A stretch of DNA of 30,642 bases, from positions 1 to 30,642 of the forward strand of contig JWZX01002940.1 in assembly GCA_001275005.1 (NCBI GenBank). The letters are read 5' to 3'. The DNA comes from Chrysochromulina tobinii (Eukaryota > Haptophyta > Prymnesiales > Chrysochromulinaceae). The translations under genes and the position numbers were made by a program. The notes beneath the pieces are model-generated. The model searched no databases, was not told where the DNA came from, and worked only from the letters and a program-made list of their open reading frames with translations. This document shows, piece after piece, positions 17,983 through 26,527 of this stretch. The first letter of the stretch is position 1. Every line of letters begins with the position of its first letter.

Positions 17983-18417
17983 GCCCCTGCATGAGCCCCG
18001 CGACACCCAGATCATGTGACTCGTTCGCACTCCCGACAAGTCAGAATCCTGGCCAGCACAGCCGACAGCACATGCTCGTCACCCCTCGCTCGTGGACCCG
18101 TACGCTATGGGAACGCCCCGCACAGGCATTACGCCACACGGACTGTGCTTTGCCGACGCCCATCGACCTCCACACGACCTCACACGAAATGTCGCACGCT
18201 GGCCTGAATCCCGGCCCAGTGTGGAAAGATGTTTGCGACATTTCATGTGAGTTGGGATTTCGGTGGAAAAAACCTCCTTGATTCTCGACAATTCTCCGAA
18301 CAGTTCTCAAGGCGGTCAACAAACTCGTAGAGATCGCCCCTGCACGTCCTTGTGCGATCGGTGCGTGGGCGCACATCGCTGCCGGCGAGACGCCTTCCAC
18401 CGCCACCGCGTCGAGAA
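17983..18417. other. Intergenic region with hairpin
   Basis: 435 bp between the TPR/EF-hand gene stop and the start of the cupin gene, both plus strand. It holds the inverted repeat annotated at 18180-18250. No coding sequence was seen. Confidence 0.5.
18180..18250. repeat. 17-bp inverted repeat (hairpin), one mismatch
   Basis: The left arm tcacacgaaatgtcgca (18180-18196) pairs with the right arm tgcgacatttcatgtga (18234-18250) across a 37-nt spacer; 16 of 17 positions pair. In minus-strand RNA the mismatch would be a G-U wobble, so the stem would be complete. It could be a terminator or processing signal, a small-RNA precursor or a remnant of a miniature inverted-repeat element. Confidence 0.7.
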
Positions 18418-19413
18418 ATGAATGAGGAGGAGGATCCGAAGGGGCAATTGAGCTCCAACTGCATGCCCATGCAAAGCGCCGTGGATATTAGCGCTGCATC
18501 TTTCGCATCTGAGATCCGCGGTTTTCAACCGTGCGTGTTTCCCGGCCTGGTCTCTCACTGGGCAGCTTGCGACAATGTCGACATGTGGACGAGCCGTGCC
18601 AAGCTCGTGGAACTGCTCGGGGGCGACTTCATCGAGCGTCGCGTCCAGGTCTCGCCAGATAATCGCATCTTCCCTGCAGTCTACCGACGCAGCGAAGACA
18701 CGATTCGCATGTCCGCTTCGCGAGTTGCCGACGCCACCCTTATCGACAGGCACGAACCTCAAGCACTGAAGATCTACTGCAAATGCGCCATCCCAACGCA
18801 GCTGGGCTGCCTCGGGTTGCCCGAATCCGTGTTTGGCATTCAGAAGACGAGCGGGCCGAAGACTGCAGGCGAGACTACGTTTTGGATGGGCTCGACCGGG
18901 GTCGTGACGCCTCTGCACTTTGACCATTGCCACACCGTAATCGCTCAAGTTTTTGGGCGCAAACGCATTATCGTATGCCCCCCGAGCGCAAGTGAGCACC
19001 TCTACCCGCATTCTGTGGCATCCGGAGCGCCGCGAACCAGCCGTGTCGATTTGCATGCGTGGAACCGTTCGGACCGCCGGGAACAGGCGCTGCATCCGGC
19101 GGTGAAGCACGCGATGCAATACGAATGCAACCTTCATCCAGGCGATTTGGTCTATGTCCCACCCTCGTGGTGGCACCATGTTGAGGCACTTGACGGAAAC
19201 GTAGCATTCTGCTCTCGTTTGACATGAGCCTCCAGCATGCAATTAAGCATGCAAGTGCTCACCAGGACGCCCCCCCACTCCCGACAGGTGAGTGTGCTGC
19301 TCCCGTTTGACATGAGCCCAGAGGAGCAACAAGCGCTGCCAAGGCCGTGGACAAGGCCAGAGTGGGGTTCCACTCCAAGCTGTGAAGTGGATGACTCCAA
19401 TCTAAAGCTGTGA
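18418..19413 (+). CDS. JmjC/cupin-8 Fe(II)/2-oxoglutarate-dependent dioxygenase
   Basis: Exons 18418-19200 and 19288-19413 (302 residues) with an 87-bp intron, phase 0. Members of this family hydroxylate protein residues or demethylate them, using iron and 2-oxoglutarate. The iron triad is visible: HxD in TPLHFDHCHTVIAQVFGRKR and the distal His in GDLVYVPPSWWHHVEALDGN. The Lys/Arg of GRKRIIVCPPS is at the usual 2-oxoglutarate-binding position. The N-terminal part (FPGLVSHWAACDNVDMW) fits cupin-8 proteins of the JMJD5/FIH type. Removing the intron gives ALDGNVSVLLPFDMSPEEQQ, the expected family continuation; reading through gives a stop after 9 codons. The ATG at 18418 is chosen because the longer frame adds only a Pro/Arg-rich leader. 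The substrate is unknown. Confidence 0.85.
19201..19287 (+). other. 87-bp intron with introner-like architecture (family A)
   Basis: The intron begins with a copy of the downstream exon start: 19209-19230 matches 19297-19318 at 21 of 22 bases. The internal part (ctccagcatgcaa, gcatgcaagtgctcacca, gacgcccc) is shared with the intron at 23110-23192. The acceptor is CTCCCGACAG. Confidence 0.82.
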
Positions 19414-19750
19414 AGTGGATGCGGCTGAAGAATGATCTATGTTGCTTCGAAAGCCTGAAAGTGGCCGGTGCGATCTCACCTCGAGGTGCGATCTGCATGC
19501 AAATTGATCTGCATGGCCGGATCTCGAGGTGCGATCTCACTGTCATGGCGATCTGATTCGACCAGGTGGAGCTGTCTTGGTGTGGCAGTGGCGGGCTGTC
19601 TACGTTGTCTCAGTGTGCGAGAGGGAAACTTAATGGAATAAATTCTTATCAAAATTGGATTGACACTCTCTGTACGATCGCCCCCAACATATTGACGCCC
19701 GACGCCCTTGACAGACCGCTCTGGACGAGGGCTCTCAAGCCACGCACCGC
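19414..19750. other. Convergent intergenic region with gatct-rich repeats
   Basis: 337 bp between the ends of two convergent genes. The stretch 19460-19560 repeats ggtgcgatct, atctgcatg and tcatggcgatct several times. An imperfect repeat of agctgtgaagtggatg also brackets the cupin stop codon. No coding sequence was seen. Confidence 0.6.
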
Positions 19751-21109
19751 TCAGCGACGGTACGCCGCGCCCGAGACGAATGCATTCTCGCCGGTGATGG
19801 CCTTGCCGAGGATGAGAGCGTGGACATCGTGTGTACCCTCGTACGTGTTGACGGTCTCGAGGTTGGTCGAATGTCGCATGATGTGGTATTCATCCTGAAT
19901 GCCATTCCCGCCAAGCATGTCGCGGCAGTTGCGTGCAATCTCGAGAGCCTTGCCACACGAGTTGCGCTTCACGAGGGAGATCATCTCGGGTGAGAAGTCA
20001 TGGCGCTCCTTGGCACGGCCAACGGCGAGGGCTGCATGAAGACCCAGACCAATTTCGGTGACGGCATCCGCAAGCTTCTTCTGGATCAGCTGCTGTGCCG
20101 CAAGAGGCGCCCCAAACTGCTTGCGCTCGAGCGTGTAGCCGCGCGCAATCTCCACGCACGCCTCCGCCGCGCCCATCGCACCCCAAGAGATGCCGTAGCG
20201 CGCCGAGTTGAGGCAAGCAAATGGGCCGCCGAGGCCACGCGCGTATGGCAGCATGGCGCACCTAGGCACCCGCACTCCATCGAGGAATATGGAGCCGGTG
20301 ATCGAGGCCTTGAGGGAGAGCTTGCCTTCGATCGCCGGGGTGGCGAACGCACCCGGCTGCACCCTGTCCACCGCTGCCCGGTCGATGAGGAAGCCGCGCA
20401 CCGCGCCGTTGTCCGCGTCGGCACGCGCCCACACCAAGGCTAAGTCCGCGATCGGCGAGTTGGTAATCCATGTCTTGGAGCCGCTCAGAACCCACTCGCC
20501 CGTGTAGCCGTCCCACGCCGCCTTTGTCTCCATGCCCGACGGGTCCGAGCCATGGTTGGGCTCTGTGAGGCCAAAGCAGCCCACCTTTGCGCCACTGGCC
20601 AGCTGAGGTAGCCACCGCTGCTTCTGCTCCTCTGTGCCGAGAAGCGAGATGGGATGCATCACGAGGGAGGACTGCACCGACATGGCCGAACGATAGCCTG
20701 AGTCCACTCGCTCGATGGCGCGCGCGCACAAACCATATGACACATACCCGGCACCAGCGCCACCGTACTCACTCGGCACTGTCAAGCCAAGAAGGCCCAT
20801 CTGCCCGAAGGCATTCATGATGCCGCGGTCGAAGGTGCCGGCTCGCGTGGCATTGACGACGCCGGGCAGCAGCTCCCGCTGCGCAAAGTCGCGCGAGGTC
20901 TGGTACATGGCCAGTTCTTCATCTGTGAGTGATGCCGACAGCTTGAGGGGATCCCGCCAGTCAAAAGTCCCCGTCGCAAGTGAGGGCATCGACTTCTCGA
21001 AGACGGGTGCCGTCGGAAGCGGCTCGGTGGAGAGCATCCGACGCGAGGTGGCAGCTGTCGCGCCGCGCGCGCGCAAGCCCAGGCCCAGGGTCTCCAAGCG
21101 ACGCATCAT
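19751..21109 (-). CDS. GCDH: Glutaryl-CoA dehydrogenase, mitochondrial
   Basis: FAD enzyme that oxidises and decarboxylates glutaryl-CoA to crotonyl-CoA in lysine and tryptophan degradation. The 452-residue product has the acyl-CoA dehydrogenase blocks in order: [20 protein letters not shown], then [20 protein letters not shown] (FAD/substrate region), [40 protein letters not shown] and [39 protein letters not shown] is the signature of GCDH, with the catalytic base Glu at about 424. The N-terminal ~30 residues ([20 protein letters not shown] and onward) are an amphipathic, Arg-rich presequence ending near RRMLSTEP. Length is close to the human enzyme (438). The start at 21109 lies 91 bp from the start of the divergent E1 fusion gene. 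No intron is needed. Confidence 0.96.
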   Translation of the reverse strand: MMRRLETLGLGLRARGATAATSRRMLSTEPLPTAPVFEKSMPSLATGTFDWRDPLKLSASLTDEELAMYQTSRDFAQRELLPGVVNATRAGTFDRGIMNAFGQMGLLGLTVPSEYGGAGAGYVSYGLCARAIERVDSGYRSAMSVQSSLVMHPISLLGTEEQKQRWLPQLASGAKVGCFGLTEPNHGSDPSGMETKAAWDGYTGEWVLSGSKTWITNSPIADLALVWARADADNGAVRGFLIDRAAVDRVQPGAFATPAIEGKLSLKASITGSIFLDGVRVPRCAMLPYARGLGGPFACLNSARYGISWGAMGAAEACVEIARGYTLERKQFGAPLAAQQLIQKKLADAVTEIGLGLHAALAVGRAKERHDFSPEMISLVKRNSCGKALEIARNCRDMLGGNGIQDEYHIMRHSTNLETVNTYEGTHDVHALILGKAITGENAFVSGAAYRR

Positions 21110-21200
21110 GAGTCTTCAGGAAATGCGAGCTCGTTTGGTTTCGTCATTCGTTGCGTGCTTTAGGCCAAATCGGGGAGGAGCTGCGAACGAAATCCCGAAG
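21110..21200. promoter_or_regulatory. Short bidirectional promoter region between GCDH and the E1 fusion gene
   Basis: Only 91 bp separate the two divergent start codons (21109 minus, 21201 plus), so both promoters and 5' leaders must overlap here or extend into the coding regions. No TATA box is visible. The plus-strand frame is open back to an ATG at 21108, but that would overlap the GCDH start codon and add a non-targeting leader. Confidence 0.5.
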
Positions 21201-23841
21201 ATGCGCGCAATCCGCCCGCTCCTCGCGGCCAGCCCTCTTTCAAGGTTTCCCAAGCGCCTTCAATCGACGGCCATCGTCGACGCTGTCGACGAGGAGGCAG
21301 AGTGGCACGCTGCCACATCGGCCGCATTCAAGGAGCGCATGAGAAGTATGAATGATGCCGAGCGTGTGGCTTTGAACAAGGCTCGTGCTGCGCGCGTGTT
21401 TGACGGCTTGAAGAAGGACGTGCTCGCATTACCAGAGGTGGTTTCCGCCACCTCATTTACAGAGCGGTTGGTGGCTGCACTGAATGCGGGCCGACCTCTG
21501 CCAGCAGACCTTGCGACATTGCAGGAGCAGCCGGAGCTCGTACAAAGAGCCCTTACGGCTGCGATGGCCACGACACATCTTCACACTCAGAGCCGCATTG
21601 CTGCATATTCTGGAAACGGATTTTACACCATCGGACCGTGCGGCGAGGAGCTCCTGTCGGTGCTCGCTCTGGCGCTGCGGCCGACCGACCCCGCGGCTTT
21701 GCACTATCGCCACCTGGGCTGCACTATTGCTACGGCAGATGCAGCGCGGGATGGGCATCAAGCAGATCCTCCTGGATCGTGCACGCGGCTACACGATCGC
21801 GACGAGCGACCCTGTCACCGGTGGAGTGCATTGCTCCCTCGGCGGTGACCCGAGGTATGACTTCCTCGTCACGTCCACCCTTGCCAGCCAAGGACCGCAG
21901 GCCGTCGGGCGTGCGCTGGCCATCGGGCACCTTCCACAGGGCAAGTGGCCCACAGATGCGATCTCGTTCGTCTCGTGCGGCGACGGCTCGATCAATAATT
22001 CCGAGCGGCTCTCAGCGGTGAACGCGGCCGAGTACATCGAGCATCGCCGGCGAGCGTGTCCCGTGCTCTTTGCCATCAGCGACAACGGCTTATCGATCTC
22101 GCTCAAGGGAGCTGGCTGGGCATCGCGATGGGTGGAGCAGCGGCTGGGTATGAGCGTCTATCAAGCAGACGGTTCCAACCTCGCTTCGATGCTTCGTGCC
22201 TCTCGAGACGCCGCCGAGTACGTCCGCACGACCCGAAAGCCAGCTACGCTCCTCCTGAACAACCTGTCGCGTCGTTTCGGGCACGCGGCGACGGATCGGC
22301 AGGCAGCCTACCTGTCCGACGCGGAGATCCGAGCACAGCTGGCGCGCGACCCGGTCGTCGACGCGCTCGCCGCTGCCATCCACGCCGGCATCGTGCCGAA
22401 CCTCGATGCGGCTCTCGAGGAGAACATTCGCATCGGAGAGTTCGCCAGGGAAGCATTCGCGGCAGCGAGGGCGGAGCCGCGTGAGATGACGGAGGCGGCC
22501 CTTATAGCGCGCTGCGGGCCGCAGCGTCGGAAACGTGAAGCCATCGACGCGGTTCGCCATGGCGCTCCACCGACGGAGTCGGCGTCCAGCGCCGAGGCTG
22601 GCTCCGCCTCGCGCACAACGAAACCGTCGGATATGCGCCAGCTGATGACTCGAGCCATCACGGAGCTCATGGGCGGTAACGAGCGCATCGTGTACGTGGG
22701 CGAGGATGTGGAGCACGGCGGGTACTATCGCGTCAGCGAAGGGCTCAAGGGCAAGTTTGGGCGGCGCCGTTGCTTCGACTGGCCGCCCGATGAAGCTTCC
22801 CTCGTGGGCGCAGGCATCGGGCTCGCGCAGGCCGGCCGACTGCCCATCATCGAGATCCCGTATGCCGCGTACCTGTCCTGCGGGTACAATCAGTTTGTGG
22901 AGGCATGCTTCTTGCACTGGCTCCCGGACGGCAAGCAGCCGAATGGGATGGTGTTCCGAATGCAGGGCTTCGACGAGGGCATCTTCGGCGGCCACTTCCA
23001 CACGGCCAACGGCCCACCCGTCTTCGGCATCCCAGGCCTTGATGTGCTGTGCTTCTCCAACGGTCGCGACTGGGCGCGCGGCCTGCGAAGTTGTCTCCGG
23101 CACGCCGAGGTGGGCGGCGTCTCGATGCTCCTCGAGCATGGCTCCTCCAGCATGCAAGTGCTCACCACGACGCCCCTTCCACTTCCCCACAGGTGGGCGG
23201 CGTCTCGATGCTCCTCGATTCGACAGCGCTCCTCACGCGCCGCCATTTGTGCACCGACGCCCGAGACGGCGCGTGGGAGTTCGCCTACCCGGCAGCGTGC
23301 GTGGGCGGCGCCGAGGAGCTCGAGCCCGATGACGTGCTTCTATACAGGCACGGTGAGGCGCCGGCGGCGGCTCTCACCGTCACGAGCGGCGACAGCGGAG
23401 GTGGCGGCACGTCGAGCGGCCTTGTGCGCGTGCCCGCTTCGGAAGTGCCCACGACAGCGCCATCAATGGTAGTGGTGACGTATGGCAACGGCGTGCCCCA
23501 TGCATTAAAGGCCATACAGCAGATTGGTCTCGCCTGCGACGTGATCGACTGCCCTCTGCTCTCACGATGCCCCGCGGCACTCCCGCCATTGCTCCGTGCG
23601 CGCGGCTACGCTGCTCTTATGCTTGTCGACGTCTGCCGGGAGGGAGGCGGACCGCTCCCTCACCTGGCCTCGCACCTGCATCAGGCCGGCGCCCTACCGA
23701 GCAGGTGGACACTGCTGAGTGCCGCGCCAACATATAACCCTCTGGGCCGCACGCTCACCTTCATCTCTGCCGACAAGATCGGTACTGCGCTCACTCGGTT
23801 CGCTGGTGAGGCGAAGCTCGAAGCCTCCACACCGCTTTCGT

Positions 23842-23872
<31 letters not shown>

Positions 23873-25223
23873 TGCGCCGCCTGCGCCGCTCGCTGCCGAC
23901 CACGCGGTGCAGCGCCCTGTACAACGCCCAGCTGCCAACCGTGCCCACGACAGCGCCCCACCACGCGGAACTCGACGGGCGCCCAAGTCGGCGCTCGTCA
24001 TCTGCCCAGGCCGAGGTAGCTACAATGCAGCGGAGCTAGGGAGCCTGAACCGCCTCGCACACCCCGAGCTCTGGCAGCCGATAGTGGCCGAAGCTGATGC
24101 TGCATGCACGGCCGCTGGGCTTCGAAGCGTCTCGGAGCTCGACTCGGCTCCGAACTTCGATCGTTCGGCGCACATGGACCCAGCGCACTCGTCGGCGCTC
24201 ACGTACACGATCGCGGCGGCGGACTTTGCCTCACGCTTCGGTCGCGGCACAGGTGGCGACCACTCACCAACATCTTTGAAGCCCGTTGGCCTCTGCGGCA
24301 ATTCGCTCGGCTGGTACACGGCTGTCGCACTAGGGGGCTCCGTGAGCTTTGGCGGCGGGTTGGACGTTGTTCTCACGACGAGTCGGTTCCAGCGCTCAGA
24401 GCCCCAGGTTGGAGGGCAGCTCGTGTACCCGACGCTGGGTGCCGAGTGGGAGGAGAGCGCCGAGTTGAGCGCCGCGATCGAGGACGCCCTGGCAGCTGCG
24501 AATCGGCCAGGAGTGGGCTACGCGTCCGTCTCGATTGAGCTTGGTAGAGCGACCGTCCTTGATCACTGATGGCTCCTGATTGCTTCGCACTGCCTGCCCA
24601 GCTCTGATGGTCACCGTTGGCGCACCTCAACCTGGTGGGCTGATGACTACACTCATTGCATCTCTGTGACCTCTGATGACGACTGATCGCTCCCTTCATC
24701 GCCTCCCTCAGGAGGGTCTACCGTCCTCGCCGCAGACGACGCGGGCATGACGGCACTACTTGAAGCCCTGCCCACCGTGACACGCGGGCGCATCAAGTAC
24801 CCTCTCGTGCTCCCGCGTCACAGTGCCTTCCACACGCCGCTCATGGCTCGCATGCAATTGGGCCTCGAGGCGGCCCCGTCCGTTCCGCCCTTTGCGCCGC
24901 CAGCCATTCCGCTCGTGGACGGCACTGGTCGACTCTGGCCTGCGGGCGACACAGCAACGCTCGGGGCGCTTCGTCAATACACTATCCGCGAACAGGTGCT
25001 CACTCCTTACCACTTCGGCCGCTCGGTCGAGGCCGCCATCGAGGCCCTGGACCCAGAGGTTCTCGTGCTCCTCGGGCCAGGGAGCTCATTAGGCGGTGCA
25101 ATCGGCCAGACGCTCGCACGCATGCGCTGGCGTGGGGTGACCGACAAGGCGACGTTTGCGGCGGTGCAGGCGTCCGGTAGGCCCGTGTTGCTCGTCTCTT
25201 GGGACTGTCTTGCTACCGTGTGA
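21201..25223 (+). CDS. Fusion protein: 2-oxoacid dehydrogenase E1 alpha + E1 beta + malonyl-CoA:ACP transacylase-like domain
   Basis: Exons 21201-23109, 23193-24543 and 24712-25223 encode 1256 residues if one base is skipped in the ggg at 21716-21718. MRAIRPLLAASPLSRFPKRL is a mitochondrial-type presequence. E1 alpha follows (RARGYTIATSDPVTGGVHCS, TPP motif GDGSINNSERLSAVNAA near 260). E1 beta starts near 477 (VYVGEDVEHGGYYRVSEGLK, FGGHFHTANGPPVFGIPGLD) and ends near 843. A Pro-rich linker (PSPPSPPSPPAPPAPL) leads to a FabD-like domain: PGRGSYN near 905, catalytic Ser in GNSLGWYTA near 1006, TTSRFQR, and catalytic His in RHSAFHTPLM near 1121. E1 decarboxylates a branched-chain or similar 2-oxoacid on thiamine diphosphate; FabD moves acyl groups between CoA and ACP. 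Both splices are phase-consistent and restore conserved sequence (SCLRHAEVGGVSMLL, SIELGGSTVLAADD). Substrate and acyl acceptor are not known. Confidence 0.85.
21714..21721 (+). other. Apparent +1 frameshift in the E1 alpha coding sequence
   Basis: Upstream sequence reads to ...PAALHYRHL in one frame and continues ALLLRQMQRGMGIKQILLDR in the next. One surplus G in ggg (21716-21718) explains it. There is no room for an intron. A sequencing or assembly error is more likely than a biological shift because both sides are well conserved. Confidence 0.7.
23110..23192 (+). other. 83-bp intron flanked by exact 26-bp duplication (introner-like, family A)
   Basis: Positions 23110-23135 (first 26 bases of the intron, starting gtgggcggcgtctcgatgct) are identical to 23193-23218 (first 26 bases of the next exon). 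Between them is a 57-nt element ending in CTTCCCCACAG that shares ctccagcatgcaagtgctca with the intron at 19201-19287. The splice is phase 0 and restores E1 beta. Confidence 0.9.
24544..24711 (+). other. 168-bp intron (family B) with diverged flanking duplication
   Basis: Splices G|GTAGAG to CCCTCAG|GAGGG in phase 1 and restores the MAT domain. The first 16 intron bases match the first 16 bases of the next exon at 11 positions, including accgtcct at the same offset (24552-24559, 24720-24727). The interior has CTGATG repeats and shares tgacctctgatga with the intron at 16381-16460. Confidence 0.8.
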
Positions 25224-25468
25224 CACGTGTGCCCGCGAGGAGAGGGCGGGTACAGGTAGCACGCCACTACCAGTGACTACCGACTGAAACCATGGTACAG
25301 AGTATGAATCGAATGTCGACAGTTTTGGGGGGACAGACGTTTTCGGACGCCTCGGGTGCGATCCCGAGCTGCAGATCTCGGCATGGCGATCTCGGCTTAA
25401 CGTCTCGGCTGCGGGCGCCGCGTCAAAACACGCACAGAACCTCAGACGCGTCGCGCACCGGAACATCC
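25224..25468. other. Convergent intergenic region
   Basis: 245 bp between the ends of the E1 fusion gene and the STIMATE gene. It contains gatctcggcatggcgatctc, similar to the gatct-rich repeats at 19460-19560 in the other convergent interval. No coding sequence was seen. Confidence 0.5.
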
Positions 25469-26221
25469 TTACTCAGGGGCTCCGCGTACAATCGGGCGGC
25501 CTTCACTTTCACTGACGTCGCTGTAGTCTGTGTGGAGCAGTGCGCCACAGTGATCGTCGGCTGCCGCGGGGTGGATTCGGTCCGCAGCATGGCGCTTGCG
25601 CATGATGATGTTGTCGATGACCCAAAAGAAGCCCATGTTGAGCAGCACAGGTGCGATGACCATGACTAGGAGGAGCTCGAGCTCGGGGTACGGAGCGAGC
25701 GGCTGCTCGATCCAAGAGGCAAACTCATCCAGGTCCGCATGCAGCGGCACGATCACCACGGCCGCCGTCAGCACCTTCTCAGCCGATGCGAAGAAGCTCC
25801 AGATGAGCAGCTGCGCCAACCACGCATGCCATTTGGGCGGGTCGCCGTACTCGCCCGAGCGCAGCAGCGTCAGCTGGCAGCTGTTGACGCAGTGGTTGTA
25901 CGCCTTCATGATCGCCCACAGGATCACCACCCCGCACACGACGGAGATGGTGAAGTTGACCAGGTACCACGAACACTCGCTCGCACTGCTCGACCGCGCA
26001 AAGATGACGCCAAAGGCAATGTTGACAAAGTGCTGAAGCACGCCAGCGAAGGCTTGCTTCGAGGCGTCAAAGAACCACACGAGCCATGGTCGGCGTGGCC
26101 TCTCCGTGGAGCGCTTGTACACGAGCGTGGCTATGGCCGCCGTCATGAGCCCGGCCTGTAGCAAATAGGCGAAGGCACCGCCGAGCAAGGTGCACCGCGG
26201 TGGTGCAGCGAGGGTTCGCAT
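25469..26221 (-). CDS. STIMATE/TMEM110-family ER membrane protein
   Basis: 250 residues with about five hydrophobic segments. The order of conserved blocks matches the STIMATE family (store-operated calcium entry regulator in animals, at ER-plasma membrane junctions; related proteins occur in plants and algae). CTLLGGAFAYLLQAGLMTAA is the first membrane segment. It is followed by YKRSTERPRRPWLVWFFDAS and KQAFAGVLQHFVNIAFGVIF, SWYLVNFTISVVCGVVILWA, the GEYGDPPKWHAWLAQLLIWS block, ASAEKVLTAAVVIVPL, and PELELLLVMVIAPVLLNMGF-FWVIDNIIMRK. The tail of ~35 residues is polar and acidic (DYSDVSESEGRP). In animals the family binds STIM1; whether a STIM partner exists here is unknown. The ATG at 26221 is the first start compatible with the first membrane segment. 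The stop is in a convergent intergenic region shared with the E1 fusion gene. Confidence 0.9.
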   Translation of the reverse strand: MRTLAAPPRCTLLGGAFAYLLQAGLMTAAIATLVYKRSTERPRRPWLVWFFDASKQAFAGVLQHFVNIAFGVIFARSSSASECSWYLVNFTISVVCGVVILWAIMKAYNHCVNSCQLTLLRSGEYGDPPKWHAWLAQLLIWSFFASAEKVLTAAVVIVPLHADLDEFASWIEQPLAPYPELELLLVMVIAPVLLNMGFFWVIDNIIMRKRHAADRIHPAAADDHCGALLHTDYSDVSESEGRPIVRGAPE

Positions 26222-26527
26222 CGAACTCGTTAAGAGTTTTGTGCGTGCAGTTGCGCGTGGAGGTGCTACACGGGGGGTGCCCGCCGTGCATCACTCTCTG
26301 GTGCATGGACCCAAAATGGCTTGACACGGCGCTTTGTTGCAATGTGCTTGTTCGCATCACAATCCCAGTACCGAGCGTAAACTTGCCCTCCGCGCGCGCG
26401 CACCCCTGTACACAGGTCCGCACTGTCCGGGCACACCCTCTGCGGCAGCGGCGCGCGGTTGCGTACCTCGGCACGACTGCCCCACAGGGTGGCCATGCCA
26501 TGCCGCCTTCTCGGCCATGCCGCACCC
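26222..26527. other. Intergenic region (promoter side of the STIMATE gene)
   Basis: 306 bp between two minus-strand genes. It is less GC-rich at 26215-26260 and GC-rich near the chromate transporter end. No protein-like frame is seen. Confidence 0.45.

Noticed and set aside
22090-23190. Minus-strand open frame across the E1 region
   Set aside because: It is the antisense of conserved E1 alpha and beta sequence and has no motif of its own.
23049-23192. Alternative reading through the E1 intron without splicing
   Set aside because: Reading through loses the E1 beta frame, and the intron has clean splice sites and a duplicated exon start.
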